Shown one piece after another: positions 46,791 to 55,881 of a DNA stretch of 64,000 nucleotides; position 1 is the first letter of the stretch; the number at the start of each line of letters is the position of its first letter. Location of the stretch: NCBI GenBank assembly GCA_001247695.2, contig LGRX02030310.1, positions 222,417 to 286,416 of the forward strand, read 5' to 3'. Both the position numbers and the translations under genes were made by a program. The notes below the pieces were generated by a model that ran no database searches, had not been told where the DNA came from, and saw only the letters and a program-made list of their open reading frames with translations. Source of the DNA: Cymbomonas tetramitiformis. Lineage: Eukaryota; Chlorophyta; Pyramimonadophyceae; Pyramimonadales; Pyramimonadaceae.

Positions 46791-48089
46791 ATGAGCATAC
46801 ATACCGTACCTCTATACCTTGCCAGCGATAATGAATTGCTCCAAGAAGCGACACGTCCTCATGCAGGCGCTATACCAACGAAAGACAGCACAGTAGAGGA
46901 AAGCGATGAAAACTCGGAATCAGGAGAGGAAGAAGTATTGAGCCTCACGGATAAACGTATGGCAGTCGAACACGGCATAGAAGAGTGTCACTTCGACACG
47001 ATTAACAAAGCGCGCAACATAATAACCAACAAAAGTACACCATCGTTAATCTTTGACGTCGAAATTATAAAGAAAAAGATGGAAACCTTCTACAATAATC
47101 TCGAGTTTGATGTTGCAAAATGGACCGATTATACTGCGCAAAAACATTACTCCACATTAGAGGTAGGGGGGGACACATACGAAAAAGATTATGAGACAAC
47201 AACGGGCAAGTTCATTGTCAACACAAATGATCCGACACTTGTTAAATCTCAAAATATATACATTGGCGGCCATCCAATATTACCTAAGAGAGGTAATATC
47301 GTTACAGAACGAAATGCTGACGTAATAAAAGCGGTGGAAGAAAATGTGAACCGCTTGAAGACTGAATCTGACGTCTATATTGTAGGTGATCACGAATATT
47401 TGGGGTCGGCCAAAGATCGTATCGGATTTCATCAACTTTACGCACTCACACAGCAATTCATTTGGAATCGAGAAGAGTTAAATGATAGGGAATTTAAATG
47501 TCTCACAACTCCTGGGTTTGTTGTGCAACAACTATCGCGCGCTTTCTGGCAGAACGATGAAACATACGCTGTTTTGGTCATGAAGTCGAGTAACCTTACG
47601 AGCGAAAATGGTGATGCCAGACTAAAGCTGCACGCCGCCGTTTTGTATACCACCGATATAAAGCATGTAAAGGAGGAACTAATACGTAAATGCTTCGAGG
47701 GCCTAGAAAATCAGAAGCCACCCGACGTGCTGATACCCCCGTCCCAAAGCTCTTTATCCGGGGTGTGCCTATATTACAGCGCGCAGAGTAATTGCAAACG
47801 CTCTAGCAAATACCCATATCTGGCTTGCACAATCGTGAGTATGGTGAGAACATTGAAGATCTTCAATGAAACTACCGGTACCGACCTCGATGTTGTAAAG
47901 TCCTTGCAGCAGTATCTAGAAGGTGACATACAGTCGGATTGGAAAGATATGCACGAGATGATCGTCTTCGCGGTGGTTCTTCCTCGAATGGACGCCATCA
48001 AGGCTCATCTTGCAAGGGGTAAGTCGTACAGTAAGTCTTCTTCGTCCGTGAATGAAGTATTTGGCGTAACACGCCTATCTTTTTACTAA
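46791..48089 (+). CDS. Unknown protein, AT-rich tandem gene 1
   Basis: 432 residues from a clean ATG. An acidic N-terminal segment (STVEESDENSESGEEEVL, about 33-50) precedes a globular part with YIGGHPILPKRGNI and GFVVQQLSRAFWQNDETYAV. Base composition is visibly richer in A and T than in the genes up to 46 kb. It is followed after 39 bases by another large gene of the same strand and style, suggesting co-expression. No family recognised. Confidence 0.75.
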   Translation: MSIHTVPLYLASDNELLQEATRPHAGAIPTKDSTVEESDENSESGEEEVLSLTDKRMAVEHGIEECHFDTINKARNIITNKSTPSLIFDVEIIKKKMETFYNNLEFDVAKWTDYTAQKHYSTLEVGGDTYEKDYETTTGKFIVNTNDPTLVKSQNIYIGGHPILPKRGNIVTERNADVIKAVEENVNRLKTESDVYIVGDHEYLGSAKDRIGFHQLYALTQQFIWNREELNDREFKCLTTPGFVVQQLSRAFWQNDETYAVLVMKSSNLTSENGDARLKLHAAVLYTTDIKHVKEELIRKCFEGLENQKPPDVLIPPSQSSLSGVCLYYSAQSNCKRSSKYPYLACTIVSMVRTLKIFNETTGTDLDVVKSLQQYLEGDIQSDWKDMHEMIVFAVVLPRMDAIKAHLARGKSYSKSSSSVNEVFGVTRLSFY

Positions 48090-48128
48090 CGATTGTTTTT
48101 GCGTAATCCATGGGCAACAGGATTCAAA

Positions 48129-49766
48129 ATGGCACATTCCTTCTACTCCAACATACAAGATGTGTACATGTTCCAGACCTTATTTGAGTTTGTAAATCAC
48201 AAAACACAACAACAAGACCTGAAACTGTACGAGACAATCTTAGATTCCAAAGGGCAGTTTTCGAAGGACAAAATCTCAGAACTGCAACAGTTCTACATCG
48301 AGCGATCCGAGTGCTCGATACCTATGAATGAGTCACAAACACTAGCAGGTCAATCTTTTCCAGGAAAAAGGCCCATTACCAGAGTCGATGAAGAAAATGC
48401 ACGCAGAGAACAAAACCAACAGCATTTGCAAAAACAAGTTTTCATGAACCTTTCCGATACGTCCATCCAACAAGAACTGCTAGACCTTGAGACGACATTG
48501 GGTCCGGCCACAGACAAATTAACGATAATCGAGATGACGAAAAATTACAAGTACACCATTTATCCTGAAACTGATGATGCTGCAGACGACGATTCAAAAA
48601 TGTCGATATACAACGAGTGGGACATGGTGCCGACAAGAAACGGGTCCTATGCAAAACACTTTAAGTTGAAGATCGACGTGTACAACAAGATTGCAGGTAC
48701 ATACGACGATTTCTTGTGCGTCGTGCACAGCTCGCATCTTTACCAAGAGTACGGGGTTTATTGGAACGTAGATCCCGGTGAGTTTTTTGATAACGTGCAA
48801 GCCGAAGTCTACCCGGAAAATCTTATCAAGATCGAGAGTGTAGACGACAGAGAACGCTTGTGCATTGGCGAATTGATGCATCAGGAATTGCTCGAGACCT
48901 TGTACAAGAACGAATTTGACGATCCCGTCGACATTGCGAATTATACCTTTGAAAAAAAACAAGTGTATTATTTTGCTAACCTCCTCCGCAAGATTCTGGT
49001 ATACCCCAAAGATCGGGCGCTCAATCCAAATCTGTCATTATTAGAGGACGGTCTGTCCAAAAATGGCGCGACAGGCATGCATATAATACTCGAAGAAACG
49101 ATCAAACATTCAGGAATTTGTGCCATGTTGATCAACACGCTGTATGTCAAACGCTCGTCTGAATTACAAAAAATGGAATCGCAAAATCAAGGAGATGATG
49201 AGAATATGGATGACATGGACACTGCGGACGGTCAATTCGATGACACAATGGAGGATACTGACCAAACGGCCCTTGATGCACCAATGGCAACGGATGCCGA
49301 CGAGGACATGGAATCTGAGGCAGAACAGTTCAATGAAAAAATAGAAGCGAATAACAAAAAAACTGATGCATCAATGGCAACGAATGCCGCCAATAAGGAA
49401 GATGAAGATGACAAAGAAGTTGAAGATGACGAAGATGAAGATGACGAAGATGAAGATGACGACGAAGATGAAGATGATGACGAAGTTGAAGATGACGACA
49501 CAATTTTTTTATCGGGATTGGGGAACAAAACGCGTACAAATTACAACTGCTTTTTGAAAAACGGATATGTATACTTGTATGCAGACGTTTCAAAACGCGA
49601 CAAATTTATCGACGAATGTCCAGTGGTAGGTGACCAATTATACATGTTTTACACTACCTACAGAAAGGCGCAACCTACCGGTAACGAGACCTTTCAGACA
49701 GAAAACAGCCGAGATATTTTTTCCAACTTTGACCAGCTCTCTGAAAATTGTCATGTAGGAAAGTAA
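48129..49766 (+). CDS. Unknown protein with acidic repeat, AT-rich tandem gene 2
   Basis: 545 residues from the ATG at 48129 (the open frame starts at a TTG four bases after the previous stop). A Gln/Glu-rich helical N terminus is followed by a mixed domain (KYTIYPETDD, VYWNVDPGEFFDNV). An extremely acidic tract of Asp and Glu (about 430-458) and a short C-terminal domain (NCFLKNGYVYLYADVSKRDK) complete the protein. Acidic tracts of this sort often bind basic proteins such as histones, but no function can be assigned. Confidence 0.75.
   Translation: MAHSFYSNIQDVYMFQTLFEFVNHKTQQQDLKLYETILDSKGQFSKDKISELQQFYIERSECSIPMNESQTLAGQSFPGKRPITRVDEENARREQNQQHLQKQVFMNLSDTSIQQELLDLETTLGPATDKLTIIEMTKNYKYTIYPETDDAADDDSKMSIYNEWDMVPTRNGSYAKHFKLKIDVYNKIAGTYDDFLCVVHSSHLYQEYGVYWNVDPGEFFDNVQAEVYPENLIKIESVDDRERLCIGELMHQELLETLYKNEFDDPVDIANYTFEKKQVYYFANLLRKILVYPKDRALNPNLSLLEDGLSKNGATGMHIILEETIKHSGICAMLINTLYVKRSSELQKMESQNQGDDENMDDMDTADGQFDDTMEDTDQTALDAPMATDADEDMESEAEQFNEKIEANNKKTDASMATNAANKEDEDDKEVEDDEDEDDEDEDDDEDEDDDEVEDDDTIFLSGLGNKTRTNYNCFLKNGYVYLYADVSKRDKFIDECPVVGDQLYMFYTTYRKAQPTGNETFQTENSRDIFSNFDQLSENCHVGK
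49405..49500 (+). repeat. GAAGATGAC-type microsatellite in coding sequence
   Basis: Imperfect repeats of GAAGATGAAGATGAC encode the acidic tract. Repeat number could vary between isolates. Confidence 0.8.
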
Positions 49767-50349
49767 GATCCTCTTGAGATGATTCGCATGTTGAACGTCT
49801 GCGATACATTTTTTGCACTAAACGTAAATCTGCGCGTAATTATAATTGTTTACAAACCTGTAAATTACTACTTGTGCTTCACGAGAAAGAAGGATCCCCG
49901 AAAATAAGAATTTTATAGGATATTCGGGCCGTCTGGTGGTCTTTAACACTGGCTTAATCACCAAATTTTGAATATATGAACCGTCCATTTGCCCGATTTA
50001 ATTACTCCGTCCAGCACCTTATATATTCAGTGGAGCACCCGTACGACATGCCGTTGCAGTGGTATAAGTCAGTTTTTGTAAAGGTTCGAAGTTTGTATGT
50101 TTGTTTTGGCAGCAATAATTTGCAGGTTACATTGTTAACACGTGATAATGATATTACAAATGATGTAAAGCGTGTAGAGATCACTTCCACAAAATTCCCA
50201 CATCTACCGAACATCAACTTTTTAAAGACATCGACTGCCAATGTCCTCTGTTTAAACTTATGTGTTTTGGGCAATATTTAAAAGTCGCAAACCGATCCCG
50301 ATGATCTATTTTGGCGAGATATAAAACTCGTCGATGACAATTCATTCTT
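49767..50349. other. Convergent intergenic region
   Basis: No gene seen apart from MITE-like copy E. ATATAAAACTCG near 50319 looks like a TATA box but has no plausible gene after it. Confidence 0.4.
50063..50225 (+). repeat. MITE-like dispersed repeat, copy E
   Basis: Starts TATAAGTCAGTTTTTGTAAA and ends CTACCGAACATCAACTTTTT. The interior blocks are conserved (TTTTGGCAGCAATAATTTGC, GATAATGATATTACAAATGA). More diverged than copies D and F. Confidence 0.85.
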
Positions 50350-51339
50350 TTACACTATACGCTGTCGTTTAGAACCTACGAGGTCACCGGAAAAATCGTC
50401 GGGTACAATTCGACCAACACCACAAGAAGTGTCGTAGCTCTTCAAACCATCTTTTAAGGCCGACGGTAGCAGACTGTAAGCTTCTTTGTATTTGCTTTCC
50501 GACGCTGAGACAGACATCATTCGATTTGGATTGGCAAGTGCATTACTCGCGTGGTCCTGATTCAGAATAACTTGCTGCGAAGCCCCCGCACTGCGCAAGC
50601 TCGAGAGCTCTTTTTGATACTCCCGAAGTTTCGTAGTGAGCGCACTCTCGTTCGCTTCGGAGTGCGATTTCGTGGCGTCTCGCAGTTGATTTCCAACGTT
50701 GAGAAGTTGTCTTTGGGCACTCATGGCAACGGTAGCTGCAGGTAATCCGCGCAGAGTTTTTACGAGTTCGCCGTTACCGCAGAGATGCTCGTTGAACTGC
50801 TTTTTGGATTGGTCATCCATCGGCGCACCGTTGTACTGCATGTAAATGTCACTGATCGCGTCAGTTATTTGCGATGCCATGTCGCCGTACTGTGCTTCAC
50901 GCTCCTCGACCATTCTCTTGTTATCCTTTTGTAGATCTTCGTACATACTCTTCAATTCCTGATTTGTAGAAGTTGCGGTATTGAGCTGTTTGTAGATGTC
51001 CATTTGCATTTTGGTCATCTTCTCAAAAACTTCCGCCAGGCCTTTGCGTTTATCTTCCGGAATTTCTTTGGCAAGATCTTCGACCACGTCCGCTATGTTG
51101 ATCAAGTCATCCGCAGAGGCACCGGAGTGCGTGTTATTCTGTGGGGATTCCTGCGGTGGTGGGGCTTCGTTTGAAGCTGTTTCGAACGAAACCTTCCGAG
51201 CACGTCCGTCTCTACTATTTGTAGTATCTACACCTCCTGTCTGCTCTACAGCTTTGGGCTGACCAATGGTGTGGCTCGCGTTGATACCGTCCGCCACGAG
51301 AGACTTTTGCGCTTCGCTGGTCACAACTCCGGCACTCAT
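50350..51339 (-). CDS. Coiled-coil protein, candidate capsid scaffold
   Basis: 329 residues from the ATG at 51339, chosen because a TATAAATA box lies about 75 bases upstream; earlier ATGs would fall too close to that box. The N terminus is low complexity with Pro/Gln/Ser (APPPQESPQNN). The middle is long heptad-rich helix (IADVVEDLAKEI, then MYEDLQKDNKRMVEEREA). The C terminus ends in basic GSKRQRIV. It follows the maturation-protease-like gene by 26 bases, and its promoter sits inside that gene. In herpesviruses the scaffold is expressed from a nested promoter at the protease gene's 3' end, and phages also pair protease with scaffold. The scaffold role is therefore inferred from context plus coiled coil, not from sequence similarity. 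Confidence 0.6.
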   Translation of the reverse strand: MSAGVVTSEAQKSLVADGINASHTIGQPKAVEQTGGVDTTNSRDGRARKVSFETASNEAPPPQESPQNNTHSGASADDLINIADVVEDLAKEIPEDKRKGLAEVFEKMTKMQMDIYKQLNTATSTNQELKSMYEDLQKDNKRMVEEREAQYGDMASQITDAISDIYMQYNGAPMDDQSKKQFNEHLCGNGELVKTLRGLPAATVAMSAQRQLLNVGNQLRDATKSHSEANESALTTKLREYQKELSSLRSAGASQQVILNQDHASNALANPNRMMSVSASESKYKEAYSLLPSALKDGLKSYDTSCGVGRIVPDDFSGDLVGSKRQRIV

Positions 51340-51365
51340 TTTTACGATCTGCGTGTACGAATACC

Positions 51366-51914
51366 TCACGTTGAACTGAGTCTTAGTAAGTGACATCGCA
51401 AAGGACAAGGGTATTTATACTGACGCTCTGCATGTCTACGCAGGGTCACGTGGCTCGAGACGGGCTCGCGTACCTGCGCGCAATATATATGTTTGCCAGC
51501 GGAAACCGCGCGCGAGCACTCCACCTTGCAAATGTGCGTACCCTCTCGTGCTCCCTGCAAGCACAGGCTTACTTCCACCGGCTCCTTCTCCCACAGTTCG
51601 AAAGGCATATCCGAGTCGCCGTATATGTTGTGACACAAGCTCAAATCCGGCAGACCGCCGTATTTTATCAAATTGATTAAAGCATCGCCGGCGTATCCCT
51701 CGTCAATATTGAAAGTGATTGTCGTGTATCCGCTCTCGTCATTCGTATTTTGATTTGTGATTACTCCCCTGCAAGGCCCGTCATGCTCTACTTTGATAGG
51801 TAATCCAACCAAATTCATGTTCTTCAGTTCGTCTTTCGTAAGATCCGTAAAACTAGCTTCCTTCTTGTTTAGCGGCGGGTTCGAATATATGCAGCCCGTA
51901 AAGTTGCGCGACAT
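51366..51914 (-). CDS. Capsid maturation protease-like (herpes assemblin/HK97 prohead type)
   Basis: 182 residues from a clean ATG. The pattern NLVGLPIKVEHDGPCRGVIT (34-53) matches the histidine strand of herpesvirus assemblin and phage prohead proteases (family: LPI-x-V-x-H, then G-x-V), giving His44. YGGLPDLSLCHN (85-96) matches the serine strand, giving Ser92. EPVEVSLCLQGAREGT (111-126) matches the third strand, where herpesviruses have His in HVALCxxGRRxGT and many phages have Glu in an EVS motif; here it is Glu114. The triad would be His-Ser-Glu. The role is to cleave scaffold and itself inside the procapsid so DNA can be packaged. The last 40 residues overlap the promoter of the scaffold-like gene and look less conserved. 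Recognition is by motif order and spacing. Confidence 0.75.
   Translation of the reverse strand: MSRNFTGCIYSNPPLNKKEASFTDLTKDELKNMNLVGLPIKVEHDGPCRGVITNQNTNDESGYTTITFNIDEGYAGDALINLIKYGGLPDLSLCHNIYGDSDMPFELWEKEPVEVSLCLQGAREGTHICKVECSRAVSAGKHIYCAQVREPVSSHVTLRRHAERQYKYPCPLRCHLLRLSST
51412..51419 (-). promoter_or_regulatory. TATA box of scaffold-like gene, inside protease gene
   Basis: TATAAATA on the minus strand lies within the last codons of the protease-like gene and about 75 bases before the scaffold-like ATG at 51339. It implies separate expression of the downstream gene. Confidence 0.65.
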
Positions 51915-52255
51915 TGCTCACCAACTCAGACCCTGTTGACCCACCTAGAGGTGTGCGCTGAATCAGACTCGAACCGCGTATTGATACAACTAGATCAGGT
52001 GGCGCGCGGTACTGTGGAGTTCACCTAGAATCACGCAGCAATTTTTACTACGTATTGTGGTCACGTTACCTCGTTTTACATTCGCAATCCACGCAAGGTG
52101 TGAAAGTTGGTCAAGCGTGCACGAGGGTATCAAGCGGCGGCTACGTGACATATTTATACGTATCTCGAATCTTCATACTCGCACGTAGCACCCGACAGGT
52201 TCAATGATGTTTGTGCGGACGTTTCAAACATGCTCCAAAGAACAGTTGACATCGA
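51915..52255 (-). promoter_or_regulatory. Long leader of the protease gene with a start-stop uORF
   Basis: A TATAAATA box on the minus strand is at 52151-52158, 237 bases before the protease ATG. The only ATG between them (52079-52081) is followed immediately by TAA (52076-52078), a minimal start-stop element. No other gene is seen in this interval. A leader intron is also possible. Confidence 0.45.
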
Positions 52256-52612
52256 TCACTCGTTCCGCAGAGTCGCCGATATATCAATACGGTTTGTAAT
52301 AAGGTCGTCTTTGAATACCGTGGAGGGCGATGGAGTGTTAGAAGTGTTGAAAAATGCGTAGTTGATGACGGGATGAGTGCTCTTTTTTAGCTGCATGTGA
52401 ATCATATTGTAAAACAGGTAGACCATCAAGCACAGAAAAAAAAACGTAACTATCGACTTTCCAAAAAGAGGAGCCTGTAAAAATATCATGCGAACTCGTG
52501 GCTTTTGGATATCTATGGCAGATGTGTCAACTTTCGGTACAACACTCGGGACTGTTACATAGCGATTTTTGCTGCTTGGAAAAAAAGATGCCATTCGACA
52601 TTTATGTTTCAT
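52256..52612 (-). CDS. Small single-pass membrane protein, unknown
   Basis: 118 residues from the ATG at 52612; an earlier open start is a GTG that overlaps the TATATATA-like promoter at about 52719. A transmembrane segment lies at about 52-73 (KSIVTFFFLCLMVYLFYNMI). There is a short basic region before it and a Ser/Thr-rich tail after. It may be a virion membrane protein. No family recognised. Confidence 0.6.
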   Translation of the reverse strand: MKHKCRMASFFPSSKNRYVTVPSVVPKVDTSAIDIQKPRVRMIFLQAPLFGKSIVTFFFLCLMVYLFYNMIHMQLKKSTHPVINYAFFNTSNTPSPSTVFKDDLITNRIDISATLRNE

Positions 52613-53012
52613 CGAGCAAAATAAAAGATGATTATGGAGACCGTCGTATGAAATCTCTCGCAGTGCTGTTATCTCCACTATTTTACCGGGCTCTTCACAA
52701 GTGAAAACACGCACGCATATATATTACGATTGTCGCAACAAAATACCTAATTGGCGATTCCATTGTCAATATCTGACAGGTGTAGTACCTGTGCGGAATT
52801 CGCACGACATTTGCTAATCGACAGTGACCGTTAATGCCGTTTTTAACGGTGCAGCCCTCACCATGTTCTTTCACAAGAAATCTACTGGTTGTCATTTTTT
52901 ACATATACACACAGCATGTCAGTACAAGTTTCTGACGAGCGAGGTTCCCTGGGAAATTACGCGATACGCACAACGCAGATTTGGCTTCGCGTCTAGCAAA
53001 CTCCGGTTTGAA
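52613..53012. other. Intergenic, promoter only
   Basis: It contains an ATATATAT run near 52718 that probably serves the small membrane protein gene. No further gene is supported; open frames here have TTG starts and lack composition typical of proteins. Confidence 0.4.
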
Positions 53013-53510
53013 CTACCGCATTCGTTTGGGTGCAACGTCTTTTGCATTCGACGTGTCCCTCACCTCTGCACGCGTTTTTTTAATAGCGATAAGATGGTCC
53101 ATCTCGACATCATCCACATTGCTGAAAGCGCTACCGCCTTTTTTTTTTGATACGTACGACCGTATTAGGAACACGGTTTCCACGAGTATAACAATCAATG
53201 CCAGTAAACTGAATACACGCAAGTACAATTGATCTTTGTGCTCAACAAAAACCATCAAACTCGGTATTAAGATAAATACGCCGTGAGCGACAAACCGCGC
53301 GTCGTAAAGCGTCGGGGACAAAGAGGTGTCAAATTGATACAAAAGACTGACTGTTGAAACGATATACGAGCTGCTCACTAGCTTATAAGCTGCCACGTAA
53401 TCGCGTTCGCTCCACATCAGAACAACAGACACTATCAGAAGCATAAACTGTGAAAGTTTTGCAAATAAGTCTACGGCAATGTAATGCGAAGGCATGCGCA
53501 GACCTTCCAT
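53013..53510 (-). CDS. Four-pass membrane protein, unknown
   Basis: 165 residues from a clean ATG. Hydrophobic segments at about 13-33, 42-60, 72-90 and 96-117 suggest four transmembrane helices, followed by a basic cytosolic tail with SKKKGG and KRMR. A TATATATA box lies about 105 bases upstream. No resemblance to rhodopsins or known channels could be made out. Confidence 0.65.
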   Translation of the reverse strand: MEGLRMPSHYIAVDLFAKLSQFMLLIVSVVLMWSERDYVAAYKLVSSSYIVSTVSLLYQFDTSLSPTLYDARFVAHGVFILIPSLMVFVEHKDQLYLRVFSLLALIVILVETVFLIRSYVSKKKGGSAFSNVDDVEMDHLIAIKKTRAEVRDTSNAKDVAPKRMR

Positions 53511-54057
53511 TCCTGCACCGAGCTTTTTGCGTCCTTTACATCAAACGACACGATGCAGTGAGTGCAAAAAGTCTTTTTGTACTTTGCAAAACCTTCTGTA
53601 AGGTGTTTGTATATATATACATTGTACGTATTTATATGTATACAATTGAAAGCATCTTGAAGCGGCGAATAATTCTTGGTCGAAGCTGAAGTCAACACCT
53701 TCTTAGACAACGACGTCATGTATTCGCGCAGTCATTGCACCGCATACGCATCTTCCCCGCATTCCACGTGAAAATACATTCTATATGCAACAAATCAAAT
53801 CTTCAAGTGACGTTTGTGTACGTATATTCGTATTTACGGAAGAATACACAAACATTGCAGCGCGGTGCCTCCGTTTTTCAATGCCGTGCTTGTTTTTGCA
53901 ATCGAATATCGCGTTGTTTTCCGGGGTTGAAAGGTTCTGAGTGGACATCATGTCTCATTCTCGAGTGCACACTCACTCGACAGCCCACTCAACGCACACA
54001 TTCGGAGCCGAAGTATCGCGCATCAAGTTTTCATTGCGATTTTCACGACCATCAAAT
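53511..54057. other. Intergenic with TATA run, no gene seen
   Basis: TATATATAC at 53612-53620 is the likely promoter of the four-pass membrane protein. A plus-strand open frame at 53735-54145 runs into the next gene's 3' end and looks like a shadow. Confidence 0.4.
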
Positions 54058-55608
54058 TCACGGCCGCAGTTTCCCCACTTTCCCTTGCGTGACGGACCAC
54101 ATTTTCGCACGCTGTAGATTTAATGCGCTTTCGTACAACTTGTAAGACTGATCGATCAGATTGCGAATATTGTCAATCGTCAGGTGTTCGTTGTGCTCTT
54201 CGACGATTATGGGCAAGTTGGCGGCGAGTGCTCGCAGGATTTCCGCGTATTCCGAAGCTCGGTTGGATGTTTCGTTTACCCTGAAGGGTTTGAATACGTG
54301 AATGGGGTTTTCCATGCCTTGCCAAAACGAGCTGAGCATTTCGTTGTTGTAATGTACAAGCTGGACCGTGTTTTTAGATGAAGTCGCGGTGACTCTTTCA
54401 GTCACCGGGTCTCCCTGGGTATCACTCAAGGCTTTGCGGAACGTCTCCAACATCTTCAGATGCACCTCGTGACCCCTTTGCATGGGATTGAGCGTGCCTA
54501 TGATGATCTTGTTCACCACGTAACCTGAAAAGTCCCCCGTGACTGGATTGTAATAATTTAGCTGACGGGAGCATTGCTTGCAGGTTCGCTCGATTGTCTC
54601 TCTCATCAAATCGATAATCGGCGAATCATGAATGCGACCACTAATTAACCCGAAGCCCATCATACCGAGTCCATCGTACGTGATATCAAACTCCGGGAAG
54701 CTCATGTTTTTTATCAACGAGTCCTTTATCGCTTCTGCTCTCTTCACATTTTTCTCAACGGATTGATCCATCGCATCCGGTGGGTTGAACGCGCCGTAAA
54801 CAGTTATGTGCCAGTACTCCGAGTTGCGCAGTTCGATGTTTTTCCATCTGCCAGGGAAGCCTTCATGCATCTTCGCGTTCACATAGTCTACGTCCCTATG
54901 GATTCGCCTCTTGATCACCTCACTCAAAGTTCCGATGACCACGGTGCTCCCTAACTTTCCCATGTCATCTTTTTCTGTCTCTACGAGCTTGATTTGCGTG
55001 TTCAGTTTGTCATGAAAGTCTCTTCGTTTCCACAGATTGCGGAACGAGTTATCCTGGTCTCGGTCGAATCGAACCCTCTCCGATATGGCTGTCGTTTTTT
55101 CGTCGCGTTTAACAGTCGACGCTTTCATGTTCACGGACATGGCGATACCTTTGAGGATTTGGACACCGACAACTTGCTTTTGTAAGAGGGTGGAATTTTG
55201 GAACAAAACGCAGGCCACGAACACGATGCACGGGAGTGCGGGGAAAACGCAGCTATCATTCGAGAATCGCGTGTATTCATACGCTGTGTCGAGATGTATT
55301 CCATATCGTTTTTGACATTGCTCATCCGTATTGTACAATGCAACCTCAAAATTCAGATCAGTTACGCTCTGCAGAGCACCCTCACGTCGAACAATTCGTG
55401 GTATCGCGGATTCTCTTTGTCGAATAGGTCGCAGAGCAACTTGAAGTCTTCGGTGGTGATCTTCGTGTTGCTCTTCAGGTACGCTTTGATTAAGGTGTCG
55501 CATCGTTCACGCTCTTTTCCAAAAAAAATCGCAGAGCTGCTTAATTCCAGCCGCAAGGAGATGCCCGCGACTGTCTAGAAGTCTTTGCGTTATATACGCG
55601 TTGAGCAT
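54058..55608 (-). CDS. Unknown protein, reading frame broken twice
   Basis: The long intact frame (to 55503) encodes a soluble protein with YWHITVYGAFNPPDA and FDITYDGLGMMGFGLISG; HITV could be half of a 2H phosphoesterase pair, but a second motif is not evident. Its first 45 or so codons look like non-coding frame (Arg/His/Gln-rich). In the same region another frame reads naturally (KITTEDFKLLCDLFDKENPR), and further upstream a third frame starts with an ATG at 55608 (MLNAYITQRLLDSRGHLLAA). The switches fall at a run of eight A (55521-55528, plus strand) and near 55379-55382 (a CCC run). Both are homopolymers, so sequencing error, true mutation or programmed frameshift are all possible. Alternatively the second break is a tiny intron with a GTGAGG donor. 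Confidence 0.6.
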
Positions 55609-55715
55609 TTTGTCGCATCGTGTTTTTTTAAGAGATAGGAACGATACTTGTTTTTTACATTTTTACTTTTTTGACCACCTAAGATGCACGCCTAAGATAA
55701 CTATGTATACATGTA

Positions 55716-55736
55716 TATAATATATATATATATATA
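55716..55736. promoter_or_regulatory. Long TA-rich promoter run, divergent genes
   Basis: A TATAATATATATATATATAT run between the divergent gene starts at 55608 and 55882. It is probably the TATA region for one or both. Confidence 0.5.
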
Positions 55737-55881
55737 GATGCGCGCGTGTGCATGCGCGCGGATTTTTAGGCAAGACCAGCTACAAAAACGCCCGTTGATA
55801 ATTTCCATATTTTGTGCTTTCACGGGCCGCTGCTTCACGCGACGTGTACGAAAACTACAAACCTATCGCGAACGATCGAGC

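Noticed and set aside
53735..54145. 136-codon plus-strand frame
   Set aside because: Cys/His/Arg-rich composition, TTG-like start context and overlap with the end of a better-supported minus-strand gene.
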